A DNA stretch of 64,000 nucleotides from Cordylochernes scorpioides (lineage: Eukaryota > Arthropoda > Arachnida > Pseudoscorpiones > Chernetidae), in NCBI GenBank assembly GCA_030710605.1, contig CP092879.1:29153293-29217292 (forward strand), given 5' to 3'. Each line of letters begins with the position of its first letter. The stretch's first letter is position 1. Shown here piece by piece: positions 19,051 to 29,609 of the stretch. The notes under the pieces were generated by a model that did not search any database, was not told the DNA's origin, and worked only from the letters and a program-made list of their open reading frames with translations. A program made the translations under genes and the position numbers.

Positions 19051-19500
19051 CTAGACGAATGGCCCGGGCAACGCCTGGGTTTTACCCGAGTGCGAATATA
19101 TTTTAAAAACGTTTTAATCTTCATCTAGATCTTCATCTTGTCTACACCTTGTATACATCTTGCTTCCTAGGGTTGCCCGGCAACGCCCGGGTTTACATGA
19201 TTAAATGTATTATTCAAACACATTAAACATGTGCCCGTTGGCTGCCAGCGAGTAAATGTCGGCGCCCGTTGACTCCCGGCGAGCAAGCGACCGCTCCCGT
19301 CGGCTGCCGGCGGGCGAGTGGCTTCCCGGCGCATGCGCGCGCCCGTTGACTCCCGGCGAGCAAGCGACAGCTCCCGTCGGCTGCCGGCGTGCGAGTGCCT
19401 TCCCGGCGCATGCGCGCGCACAGGGAAGCCACGTGTCGCAGGCCGTCCAATGGGCGCGCCCCGCCATCAGATTCCACCGCGTTCTAGATGAGCTATTTAG
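19051..19500 (-). mobile_element. Helitron-like element, 3' end and GC-rich body
   Basis: Read on the minus strand the element ends in a CCCGGGC-type hairpin followed by CATTCGTCTAG|T. A 3' hairpin followed by CTAG/CTRR next to T is the Helitron signature. Matching ends lie at 26188 and 35820. The GC-rich interior (19258-19415) holds an ~80-bp unit twice. It is also related to 25681-25760 (TGCGCGCGCACAGGGA). The 5' boundary is not clear. Confidence 0.6.
19258..19415. repeat. ~80-bp GC-rich tandem duplication
   Basis: CGCCCGTTGACTCCCGGCGA starts both units (about 19260 and 19340), and each ends CTTCCCGGCGCATGCGC. Long frames on both strands result from the GC content. Confidence 0.8.
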
Positions 19501-19509
19501 AATAATTTG

Positions 19510-20010
19510 AATATATAGTTTTAATAATTGTTTTATATATTTTTTAAAATAGCCTATCGTCATCCTCGTTATTTTTTACCTATGTATTGAAATTTTGGTT
19601 TGAATTAGTGAACTACTGCGAATTTGTATACCGGACATACAAACCAACCAACCAACAAACATACAAACATTCATTTTTATATATATAGATATATATATAT
19701 GAGAGGAACATTTCGTTTAAAGATTTGCGTTGTAGGGAGTTGTCTTTACAATGTGTCTTTTTTCTTTGTCATTTTTTCAGCATGGATTTTCATTGAGAGA
19801 CTGGTGGTGTCCAACGTTGTGATCAACGGCATACTACAATATTGTTGTCGACACCTTAACTACAAGAAGAAAGAGTTAAAGCGGGTTCCTTCTCCTTGGA
19901 GCGTTTATAGTCAACTACCTGTGCTGTACTGCCAGCTAGAAGTAAGTTATGAATTGAACAGCTAGCTACGGAAAGCCTCTTAAACATGTAGTGCCCAGTC
20001 TGTGGCAGCA
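19510..20010. other. Non-coding stretch next to Helitron-like end
   Basis: Contains ACATACAAACCAACCAACCA and a TATATAGATATATATATA tract. The 113-codon frame at 19624-19965 starts in this simple repeat; I see no domain. Confidence 0.4.
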
Positions 20011-20019
20011 AGTCTGAGA

Positions 20020-20940
20020 GTAAGGATGTAAGTAAACTACTCGAACTTAACTACAGGCTAACAGAAAGTTCTATTCAAAGGTTGATCAGCTTGATGCGGT
20101 AATTTGCTGGGCAGGTAGTTCCAAGCTGGTAGAGAGTCTAAGAGTGTTGAAATCTGTACTCTGAGAGAGAGAGAGAGTAGGGATGTAAGCAAACAACCCG
20201 AACTGTGAACTACAATCTAACAGAAAGTTCTATTTAAAGGTTGAGCAGCTTGATGCGGATAACTTGCTGACCAGGTAGTTCCAAGCTGGTAGAGAGTCTA
20301 AGAGGGTTGAAGTCTGTACTCCGAGAGAGTAGGGATGTAAGCAAACTACCCGAACTGTGAACTACAATCTAACAAAAAGTTCTATTTAAAGGTTGAGCAG
20401 CTTGATGCGGATAACTTGCTGACCAGGTAGTTCCAAGCTGGTAGAGAGTCTAAGAGGGTTGAAGTCTGTACTCCGAGAGAGTAGGGATGTAAGCAAACTA
20501 CCCGAACTGTGAACTACAATCTAACAGAAAGTTATATTTAAAGGTTGAGAAGCTTGATGCGGATAACTTGCTGACCAGGTAGTTTCAAGCTGGTAGAGAG
20601 TCTGAGAGGGTTAAAGTCTGTACTCTGAGAGAGATGAGGGATGTAGGAAAAAAACTCGAACTAAACTACAGTCTAACAGAAAGTTATATTCAAATGTTGA
20701 TCGGATTGATGCAGATAACTTGCTGACCAGGTAGTTCCAAGCTGGTAGAGAGTCTAAGAGGGGTTGAAGTCTGTACTCTGAGAAAGGAAGGATGTAAGCA
20801 AACAATCCCAACTGAACTACAGCCTAACAGAAAGTTCTATTCAAAGGTTGAGCAACTTGCTGCGGATAAATTGCTGACCAAGTAGTTCCAAGCTGGTAAA
20901 GAGTCTAAGAGGGTTGAAGTCTGTACTCTGAGAGAGAGAT
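20020..20940. repeat. Minisatellite, ~150-bp unit, six copies
   Basis: Each unit runs AGGGATGTAAGCAAAC, AACTACA-TCTAACAGAAAG, AAAGGTTGAGCAGCTTGATG, ACCAGGTAGTTCCAAGCTGG, GTCTAAGAGGGTTGAAGTC. Units start near 20028, 20181, 20331, 20485, 20637 and 20788. The inner copies are most alike, as expected from unequal exchange. Confidence 0.9.
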
Positions 20941-20944
20941 ATCT

Positions 20945-22480
20945 ATTTTTATAACCAATTATATTAACACACACAACCGTCAGCGATGAACACGCTAAAG
21001 ATAGTAAAGAGGTGGAAGCACAAAGAAACTCTACAATTATGTACAGTCAAGGAGGCTCCTCCCAACGACGCAGAGTCTTCCTCCAGTCAATCAGGGTGTT
21101 CTCGTTAACGGATACCTTTGTAGAGAGAAAGATAGATTGAAACTACTTTATATTACGATGTCCATATAAGATTATATAAGGTTACATAAAAAAAATATAT
21201 ATAAATAAATAAGATTATCTAATGATAAAGAGAGAAAGAGAAGAAACAGAACTATATTTGTATCGTAGACCATAGGAAAGTAAGGCAGTAAAAAAAAGAC
21301 AATTCACTGTTGCGCGCGGCTTTCCAAGCAGTAAGTTGAAAATGATCATGCTTTAAATTATAAACAGGTGTGTTTAGTCGAAAGAGGTTTTTTTCCTCTA
21401 ATGATTGTATCTTTTAAGCATTGTAAAATTTTAGGAATTTTAAATAAATGTACTCTGAAACCTACTTCTTTAGCGATATACTATTATTGTGCCACTCAAG
21501 TTTACAATTTTGATTGATATATAAGAGGGTACTAAAAAATTCACGTTGATTTAAAAACTTTAAAACATATCGAACTTTTTGCGCTCACTTTAATCCAAAA
21601 TAAATCATCTATATCAAATATATATGGTTTTACCTTTTATTTATAATTCGTCATATAAATAAATAAATAATTGTGATTTTAAAGCGAATTATAGATGATT
21701 TGAAAATACGACAGAAAAAAAAAACAACTCTTACAAATAAAAATTTTAAAATAACATTTAATTTTTAGAGTTGTAACAAGAAGCGTTTTCTATGTAAAAA
21801 TTGATGTACTATTTTGCATTTATTATTGTTTATCCCTTTCTTTCTAGATGATCGAAGGAAAACGCCTGAATACAATATCGGCGTAATGAATGAAAATTAC
21901 CATTAAACAAAAGAGAAATTCGATTCAGAACACATAACCAAATAAGCAACAAATGGTCTGTCTATTAGATAGATAGTTTCCATGAAGATAATCAACACGT
22001 TGGGGAAGAAAAAAAAGTACTTAATATGGGGTAGAAGGAGCGATAAAAGAAATGGGAATAATTTGAATAGAGAAAGGATGATCAGAAAGAGATTAGTGGG
22101 CTCGAAAATTAAGTCGAAATTTATAATGTGAGGGGAAAGTGGCACCAAATATATGGAATATCATAAGTTCCGGCAGTTGAGGGATCCTATTTGAATTTCA
22201 AAAGAGAGAAAAAGTGGAACTCAAATCGATTTTTGGATGATGGCTCTTTAAGAAGATGAAATGGTATGAGATCATTAGGGAGGTAAGTCTAGGGGAGATT
22301 GAATGAAGAATTAATCAAAGGAACTTCCAGGGACCATTTGCGATGGGGTCCAACGGCGGAAGACACTTTGAAGAAAACCCCAACATCCACCAAAGCAGTT
22401 ATCTTTTTATGTGGCGTCTCGTTAAAAAGCCTGGAAGAATCGGTTAATTTATTACTTTCTTGTAGAGGGGGAAGGGGTGG
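20945..22480. other. Spacer with one LTR-tail repeat
   Basis: Mostly AT-rich. At 21120-21190 (minus strand) lies a copy of a repeat whose consensus is TTATATAA-CTTATATGGAC, AAAGTAGTTTCAATCT and a CT-rich run, also at 41600-41670, 63020-63085 and 63610-63690. No gene seen. Confidence 0.45.
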
Positions 22481-22797
22481 GTGAGTTTATCTGGGGGGAC
22501 TTATTGTCTTCTTCCATTAAGTCCACGCCGATTTATTGTTAGGCCACTTTTCTGGCCGAATTCCACAATCGATTTGCTTCTTGGTCAGTTTCCTGATGGT
22601 CAGTTTTGTCAACGGTCAGATACCGACCATCTTCAGTGGGTGACATCACTGATTTATGTCACGTCGTTGACGCTGACAATTTATTGCCTCCAGGAAAAAT
22701 GCATGCTCATTAGTTTTAGGGGAAACTCTTCTATTGTAAGCTCCAGATTTAAGCCGATTACTCTTTTTTATTTTCTTTATGGGGGAAGATATCTCAG

Positions 22798-22821
22798 CCC
22801 CCCCCCCCCCCCCCCCCCCCC
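22798..22821. repeat. (C)24 homopolymer
   Basis: A run of 24 C residues directly counted. It would form G-quadruplex/i-motif structures and be length-unstable. Confidence 0.95.
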
Positions 22822-23346
22822 ATCTCTCGTGTGACGGATTCCTTTGGTAAAACAGTGAAAGTTTTCCACTTGATGAATCTCTTTTCATTTTTAAAGTATA
22901 TGGAACTTTCTCTCAAACAGGTTCTATATTACATTTATTTTTTTTATTAAAATTATAGACGACTCGGTGAATACCTATTCTACAAACGTATCTACGAAGA
23001 CAGCCAGTCCTAAATTTCACTAAAGTTTTACGTTAATATTAATTATATTTTTTCATTATAGCATTAATATTATTATTGTTATCTATCATCACTATTATTA
23101 TTATCTTACAAGTTCCTCAAAAGATAAAGTGTTATCTTAGATTATAACAGAGTTAAACACCTTTCTATAAATATTTATTACGCTATTATCAAAACCACAC
23201 ATCTGAATTATCTAAGTAAATATTGAGTTATTTGTATGAATATTACTCACGAACATCACTCTACATATAGATATTGTTTATCTAGATAAAAAGAATAACT
23301 TTATTCACATAAAGAACAAAGGAAGGGACAATACTAAATATATATA

Positions 23347-24215
23347 CAGTGTACTCCGCTTATAACAAAGTCGGTTATAGCGAAATTCCGCATATAGCGA
23401 ATGAAATTGTCTGCACGAAAGAAAAGAAGGGCTTAAACCATTAAAAGAATTCTGGATATTTCGAAGTCGGATATAAAGAATTTTCGCTTATAACGAAGTG
23501 ATTTGCATGTATAAATTTTTATTTTATCCGTTTATAACGAAGTTTTCTCATTTACCATTATAATTGACTAATATATTATGCATAATATATATCAAATTAC
23601 AACGTGTGAATGACACAAATTTAATGATACACAACAAATAAGTTAATAATATACAATTTTAAAATATGCAAACATATTATAAGTATTTTTTTTACATTAT
23701 TTAAACAAAATTAAATTGTTTAATAAACGCTTATATTTTATTAACGTTTACCATGGCAGGAGAACGAAAACAAACAAGAAACTCACTATCTCTGTCAGTC
23801 AAGCTGCAAATCCTAAGAGAGATTGAAGTGGACCAAGTTGATGAAGAAGTAGACCCAATTGTCCACATTCCGCATCCAAAAGAGGTCTTGGAGAGCATTC
23901 AAACTCTGCGATTGTTTCTTCAATGTCAGGATGAGTCCAAGTCTCTTCATAGGCATCTGTCAGACTTGGACAACATCGAAAAGAGTGTTCAGCACTTGTT
24001 ACTGACTTCTAAATGTCAAAAGAAAATCACAAACTACTTCTCCAAAAACACCTGATGAGGTTGTTATTGATCTTTGTGTTGCTCTTTTGAGTTGAATAGT
24101 AAATAAAATTATTGGTACAAAACATTTTTTTTTCCAACTGCGGATATAACAAACTTCGGATATAACAAAGTGATTGTCATGGATAATGCGACTTCGTTAT
24201 AAGCGGAGTACACTG
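23347..24215 (+). mobile_element. Internally deleted Tigger/pogo transposon
   Basis: 869 bp. The terminal inverted repeats start CAGTGTACTCCGCTTATAAC and are flanked by TA. Sub-terminal ATAACAAAGT-like repeats are typical of Tigger elements. It contains one short frame (23753-24055) joining the two ends of a transposase. Confidence 0.9.
23753..24055 (+). pseudogene. Tigger transposase remnant, ends fused
   Basis: 100 codons. Residues 1-25 (MAGERKQTRNSLSLSVKLQI) resemble the CENP-B/Psq-type N-terminus of pogo transposases. The rest, from about residue 27 (EEVDPIVHIPHPKEVLESIQ...), resembles their C-terminal tail. The second DNA-binding domain and the whole DDE catalytic core are missing, so this is a non-autonomous derivative that cannot transpose itself. 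Confidence 0.75.
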
Positions 24216-24235
24216 TATATATATATATATATTTT

Positions 24236-24450
24236 TTTTTTTTCTTCAAATTAAAGATACTTCAGCCAGTGAATGTACAAAATTTAAAATATCGCGTGAT
24301 AACGCCCTTGCAACCTTAGAATAATTTCTAACGCTTTGCCAAATGTTTTAATTTTTGTTCACTCCTGACGTGGACAAAAGATTTTTGTCGAAACGTCGAG
24401 ACAATAAAAAATATTTACTGGCCGAAGTATTTTTAATTTTAAAAACTATG
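24236..24450 (+). repeat. Short inverted-repeat element with hammerhead-like motif
   Basis: Ends TTAAAGATACTTCAGCCAGT and ACTGGCCGAAGTATTTTTAA are inverted repeats. The middle (ACGCCCTTGCAACCTTAGAA, TTTTAATTTTTGTTCACTCC) is shared with the related copy at 45105-45260 in opposite orientation. Confidence 0.65.
24361..24412 (+). ncRNA. Hammerhead-like motif with paired stem I
   Basis: CUC, CUGACGU, stem II GACAAAA-GAU-UUUUGUC, GAAA, ACGU, C, GAG, then AATAAA. CUC/GAG is stem I. A9 is replaced by U; otherwise the core is canonical. Confidence 0.5.
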
Positions 24451-25078
24451 AATGCCGGCCAGGTAGCCTCTATCTTCACCATAAATAGTTTTGTTATATA
24501 GTTATATATATATTTAGTTTTGCCCATGTGAGTGTACTTCAGTTGCCTTTATAGCTCCCGAGTACATGGTTTGAGAAAGTCTGAAAAGGCGACTTCAGTC
24601 TGGCTAAGACTCCAGAGAAGTGAAGATGTAAATTTCTACGGAGACTCAAATCGAAGCAAGTTTGTATGCAATTATTGGTAAATTCATTACCATGACTGTT
24701 GCCACTAATCATATTCGGGTTGGAATAATTATCACACCGTCCACCAATTACTTCCGATATTTATGAAGGACATATCGTGCTCTAATGAATTCTAGCTGGA
24801 TTTGCATTACGGATCTAATTTACAAATAAATTATTTACTGGACTTACGTAGGCTAGTCTCTGCGGATTTCACCCCGCGTCAAATCAAATTATGAAGGGTT
24901 CTCTCTCATATGTTATATTCAAACAGCCTTTAGGATCCGTTGATGTCAAATTGTCTGCTCAATTAGTTTTTTTAAATGTCAACCTGAAGTTGGATGCTCT
25001 AACTGAGGTAGGGGAAACCCAGCCGCTTTCAAGTTAAGCACGGTACGTATGAAGTGTATGTGTATATAATGTGGCGCA

Positions 25079-25158
25079 CTTACAGTAAAAGCAGTGGTCT
25101 ACTTCTACCCACCATGATTTCACTAGTACACAAAATGAAAAAAAAAAAAAAAAAAACT
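25079..25158 (+). mobile_element. SINE 3' fragment
   Basis: CACTTACAGTAAAAGCAGT, TTCTACCCACCATGAT and CTAGTACAC followed by an A-run match the 3' half of the SINE at 38745-39048, on the plus strand here. Confidence 0.6.
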
Positions 25159-25449
25159 CCTCCTCAAATAAACAAAACATTTTCTGGGTTAACTTTTTGT
25201 GCTGATTAACGTGGTATCAATATCTTTTTTCGATTAGCTCAATTTCTCAAGTTATGGATATAATGCCTTTTACCCATGATATTCATCTATTGGAGGAAAA
25301 GTTATGACATTAAACTTATTACTATATAAATAAATGTGCCAAAGATAGTGAAAATTAAGAAACAATATCCCAATATATAGTCACGACCGTCATGGGCGGG
25401 CCGGTTCTGTCAGGGATGCGCGCGCATCATCATTATGATCATTATCATT

Positions 25450-25457
25450 ATCTAATG

Positions 25458-25489
<32 letters not shown>

Positions 25490-25645
25490 TATTATTATTA
25501 TATTATTATTATCCCTATATATAGTCACGACCGTCATGGGCGGGCCGGTTCTGTCACGGATGCGCGCGCATCATCATTATGATCATTATCATTATCTAAT
25601 GATAATAATAATAATAATAATTATTATTATTATATTATCACGATT
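25450..25645. repeat. (ATA)n/(TTA)n palindromic microsatellites
   Basis: TCTAATGATAATAAT leads into a trinucleotide tract that then inverts (ATTATTATT). Two such blocks sit in the tandem units of the Helitron-like element. Confidence 0.85.
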
Positions 25646-25928
25646 ATTATATAGTCACGACCGTCTTTCCTCAATTCCTCATCGGCCGCTGTCACGGATG
25701 CGCGCGCACAGGGAGGTCACGTGCTCGCCGGCAGCCAACGGGCGCGCGCCGCCGGCATTACGTCATAGATTATAAACACAAGGTAATAAGGCCAAATAAA
25801 AAAATAGTGTGTGATAAGGCACAATTTGGATTATATACTTATATAATTGCCTTATTCTGTCTGTGTGAAGTTCACTGTGTGAAGTTCACGGATAGATTTT
25901 GGTCAGAATGGATAAAATAAAAAAAGTG

Positions 25929-26000
25929 TCAAGGGATGGGAATCGAACCCACGACCTTCCGCTTACCGGGCAGATGCCATGACCACTAGGCTACCCTGGA
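25929..26000 (-). tRNA. tRNA-Thr(GGU)-like sequence, probably pseudo or SINE head
   Basis: 72 nt fold as a cloverleaf on the minus strand. Acceptor UCCAGGG/CCCUUGA has one mismatch; the D arm is GCC/GGC; anticodon stem UCUGC/GCGGA encloses loop CCGGUAA (anticodon GGU); the T arm is GUGGG/CCCAU. Box A TAGCCTAGTGG and box B GGTTCGATTCC are perfect, and a T-run follows. C instead of the near-universal U33, the acceptor mismatch and location inside a mobile element argue against a working tRNA. Confidence 0.5.
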
Positions 26001-26189
26001 CATATTTTTCCGTTCACATTTTTATTTTTATATTTTCAAGACACACACAGTTTGGGGCGGGACGTTTCATAAGAGAGACATCCACGGCGCCAATTTATAA
26101 TTGTAACGAATAGTATTTTAATTAAAACATTTTTAAAATATATACGCACTCGGGTAAAACCCGGGCGTTGCCCGGGCCATTCGTCTAGT

Positions 26190-26475
26190 TATACATATAT
26201 GCATGTGTATCTATTTTACTTCAATAACTGCCCTCAGATATATATATTTATCAAACTACTTACTCTATATCCATATAAATTTTCATTATATATATATATA
26301 CTGTATATATATAAAATCTAATTTCTTTCCCTTTCTTTTTCAAAATTATCAGGAGAATTGTTTTTATATATAATATGGAAGGTTTTAACAAAAAGCTGTG
26401 TATGCGAAAAAACATTCTATTTGGTTTAATAAACATTATTTATAAAGATGCAGTAATATTTAGGAAGTAATAAAA
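26190..26475. other. AT-rich spacer
   Basis: (TA)n tracts and T-rich sequence. Nothing recognised. Confidence 0.4.
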
Positions 26476-26479
26476 AATT

Positions 26480-27870
26480 ATATTCGTGGATTTAAAGATT
26501 TTTTCTGTGAAGTCTATTATATTTTGCTTGTCATCACGCATCAGATTCCAACAATAATCCGCCACCATATGTTGATTCCACAGACCAGTGTATTGTTGCT
26601 CAATGATTTTAATATCTTGGTGGAAGCATTCACCTTGTTCTTCGCTCTATGCACCGAGATTATCAGGGAATAAGTTTAAATGTGAATCCATAAAATGAAA
26701 TTTTAGATTCGTTATGCACTCGAGCTTATGGAATTTGGAAATCAGATTTTCCTCGATTCTCGCTTAATTCGGTGACTTATTATTGCCTAAAAAGTGTTTG
26801 ACAACGTCGATGAGTGCAAGCCAAGCATTTTTCTCATCTTCTTTCAATGTTGCAATAAACTCTTCGTCATTTTTTAGTTTACGAATTTGAGGTCCAATGA
26901 AACTACCTTCCATTATCTTACAACAACTAATCTTTGGAAATTTAGTCATTAAATATTTGACAGCATCACTATCTTTCTTTAAAGGCTTTACAAAATTTTT
27001 CTTTAACCCTAATTTGATATGTAAAGGGGGAAGAGTCATTTTTAGTTTATGGAAAAGTGGTTGATTTTCAACGTTTTGTTCACCTAATCGAAACATACTT
27101 ATTTCAGGCCACATTTTTTGTATATAGTGATTCTTTCTGTCTCTGCTGTTCCACTTGCATAAAAAGCAAGGATACTTTGTGTCTACTTTCTGCAAGCCCT
27201 GTAAAATTCCTATTGTTCCCTATTACGATAGACAGAGATTTTGGTTTGTGGTAACAAGAGGTTCCTTTGCTTTAATCTTAATCTAAGGATTTCTGCTGCT
27301 TCTTTTGATAGCCCTAGATTCCTAACTAGATCATTTAATGTTGCCTGATCAAATAAATGTGGAAGGCAACTTTCATTTGAAATAAATTCAGGGTCTTCTA
27401 ATTGATGATCAGCTGCAAATGCTGTGTGCTGATCATCCTTTTTGATATAGGATTCTTGAACCGTTTTAGGAATCGGTATGGGATTCTCGAGGTCGTGAGG
27501 AATAGGTTGCCTAGCTGATGGTATATCAGGATAAAAGTTAGTTTTCTTATTTTTGCTATTAAGGCCTGTGATTTTGCAGACACAGAAATAACAATCGTTT
27601 AGGTGATTTTTTGGTTCTCGCCAAACCATTGGTACACCAAAGGGCATACCTTTTGATTACCCCGATTTCCATTGCAAAAGCCCTTGATAGCACGTTCCGC
27701 ACACACTATAGGTGCACCACCACTTGTCTTGATCACCTAAGGCCACACCAAAATATTCTTTATAGCATTCTTTTATCTTTGGGGTGATAGGTTTCCTCTG
27801 TTTGGGAATTGTAAATTTTTCACAAATGTAGCAGAACATTTCTGGATTAGCTTTGCATTTAAGCGGCATT
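26480..27870 (-). pseudogene. Degenerate copy of a repetitive cysteine-rich protein family
   Basis: Three minus-strand blocks lie in order. Block 1 (27869-27657) has CYICEKFT and later C---C--C. Block 2 (27647-27210) has FGVPMVWREPKNHLNDCYFC and a SCLPHLFDQATLNDLVRNLG region. Block 3 (27195-26764, on to about 26480) has KYPCFLCKWNSRDRKNHYIQ, PLHIKLGLKKNFVK, FLGN, then HLNLFPDNLGA and EEQGECFHQDI. Frameshifts and stops separate the blocks. I recognise these motifs as a family present in many copies in arthropods and other invertebrates, probably carried by a mobile element; its function is not known to me. This copy is not translatable as one protein. Confidence 0.7.
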
Positions 27871-28183
27871 AATTATATATTTAAAAATATTCATGAAAAT
27901 AAATGTATTTTTAAACATTTTCTTGATATAAAATTGCAATGGTATATATATATATGCATTTCATCTAAATGATGATTAAATTTTATGCTTTACAAAGTCA
28001 ATATCTTCAAAATATTTTGATGACAGCGATGATATCAGCTTCTTTATAAAATTAAATATTTTCAAATATTTTTCTGAAAATTGAGCTCATTTTGAAAAAT
28101 GAAGGTTATATTCATGATCTACGGATTGGAATTTACTAGAAAAAACTTTCAAATATTAAGAAGGAAAAAGTGTGTGTACTAGT

Positions 28184-28228
28184 GTTATCATGGCTTGTAC
28201 CACGTGTACTAGGGATAAGCGAAAAAAA
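28184..28228 (+). mobile_element. SINE 3'-tail fragment
   Basis: TATCATGGCTTGTACCACGT and GTACTAGGGATAAGC plus an A-run match the SINE 3' end. Confidence 0.6.
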
Positions 28229-28370
28229 AAGTATGAAGATCTGCTTTTACCATGATTCAGTAAAATTGGAAAATCTCTCCATTCTTCCATCTACCTCGAT
28301 GTGCACGAAAGGTTCTCTTCACAACAGTAGAGAGAAATTGTGCTCCACAAACACATATTCATTTGCCACA

Positions 28371-28577
28371 CTCATGGACATAACTTTAGGAATGTCTTCG
28401 ATCGTCTATTTTTTTTAAGAAGAAGTATAAGAAAGAAGCAATTTTATTCAACCTGGGTTTCTCGTGTGTCTTCAATAAAGGTCACTGTATATCAAATACC
28501 TTTCAGAGTTATTGTCTCAATCCCGATATACATTGTAAAAGGTAAAACTTCCTTAAGTTTTGCCTATGAGTCTAAAT
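28371..28577 (+). mobile_element. ~205-bp MITE, diverged copy
   Basis: Termini CTCATGGACATAACTTTAGG and CTTAAGTTTTGCCTATGAGT with the usual body (CTGGGTTTCTCGTGTGTCTT). The 82- and 110-codon frames here are shadows. Confidence 0.75.
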
Positions 28578-28579
28578 AC

Positions 28580-29175
28580 CAGCAAATAGAGGATGGTATT
28601 CGTCCTCAAACTTTTTTTGTTCTTTTTTCGAACATACTAATATATTTAAAATCATACTATCACACACAGTAGTAAAAAAAGAACGTTGTAGGTGACAGTG
28701 CATTCGATGCGTAGGGTGAAGCAAGCATTACAAATATGTAACGTTGGTTAATGTAGTCATTTTCCTGGAAGTTTTATGTTGTTAGCCTAAATCACAAACG
28801 TTTTACAAATTCGTAACGCCTATCCATACATGCTGACTCTGTCGAATCTATCGAAAACCTCAAGACGAAATTAGTATGGAATGATGTTCCCAACTTCGAT
28901 TATGAATACCTGGGGTGATAGTACTTTTCTACCATGGTCACATGGATTACTCTAGTAGCGCTATTGATACTTGCTGATGGCACATCTCTAGTAAACCTAT
29001 CTCGTCGGCCTGCCAAAAAGGAATATAAGTGGAAGATACGAGTTTAGAAGTTCTATCATCAGTAAATGGGGCGGAGAATTTACCTCCCAACCAATCATCA
29101 GCTGATGCCGCGACTATGATAAAAACCCCAGTTAGAAATACTTTCTCTTCTCCATCAATCTTACTAGATCAAAGT
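28580..29175. other. Unassigned stretch upstream of 18S fragment
   Basis: Higher sequence complexity than its surroundings but no frame, repeat or rRNA match that I can name. Confidence 0.35.
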
Positions 29176-29179
29176 CTCT

Positions 29180-29605
29180 AGTCATAAATCTACAACTGCT
29201 ACTGCTGCATGACCGTTCTTAGTTGGAGGATTTGACTGGATAATTCTGACTAACAGGCTAAAGCGAAACTCTAGTCTGTTAAATGACTCACGGTCCTTTG
29301 TGACGTTAGCTGGCCTTCTTAGATTGGAAATGAGAGGCAAAATCAGGTATGTGATGTTCTTACATATCTGGGGCTGCACGCGCGCTACACTGAGGGAATT
29401 AGCACGCGTCTTTCCTTGTCCGAAAGAACCGGGTAACCCTCTAAACCTTCTTCGTGATGGAGATAAAGGATTGTAATTATTTCCCTCGACTAAATATTCC
29501 CAATAAGCGCGAGTTATCAGCTCGCGTTGATGATGTCCCGGCCCTCTGTACACCCTACGTGGTGCTTCTACCGATTCAACAGGATATCATTGAGTGAGGA
29601 AGGAC
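29180..29605 (+). pseudogene. 18S rRNA 3'-part fragment (decayed)
   Basis: The plus strand matches the 3' third of eukaryotic 18S rRNA with many substitutions and indels. Landmarks: CATGACCGTTCTTAGTTGGA, GGGCTGCACGCGCGCTACAC, AACCGGGTAACCC, CCTTCTTCGTGATGGAGAT, AATAAGCGCGAGTTATCAG, CTCGCGTTGATGATGTCC, CCCTCTGTACACC and CTACCGATT. It ends around the sequence before the 3' terminal hairpin. Damage in normally invariant segments shows it is an rDNA pseudogene. It stops directly at the splice donor of the next feature. Confidence 0.88.
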
Positions 29606-29609
29606 TCAC

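Larger units (their letters stand above)
25376..26188 (+). mobile_element. Helitron-like element with repeated 5' ends
   Basis: The 3' end has the hairpin ACCCGGGCGTTGCCCGGG followed by CCATTCGTCTAG|T (CTAG 26185-26188). The 5' region shows TATAGTCACGACCGTC three times (25376, 25519, 25650). The first two start ~140-bp near-identical units that also include GGGCGGGCCGGTTCTGTCA and a (TAA)n/(TTA)n palindrome. Interior GC-rich DNA resembles 19258-19440 and encloses a tRNA-like sequence. No Rep/helicase coding region, so non-autonomous. Confidence 0.6.

Noticed and set aside
19167-19563. Several 84-117-codon frames on both strands
   Set aside because: High GC and an ~80-bp tandem repeat keep all frames open; no domain.
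22600-22650. Possible hammerhead-like motif on the minus strand (CUGAAGAU, GGUC...GACC)
   Set aside because: GAAA is replaced by GUUGAC, so I could not support it as more than a very decayed copy.
25392-25775. 127-codon plus-strand frame with poly-isoleucine
   Set aside because: Microsatellite (ATA)n inside the Helitron-like element's tandem units.
29182-29553. 123-codon minus-strand frame
   Set aside because: It is antisense to the 18S rRNA fragment; the open frame is a by-product.
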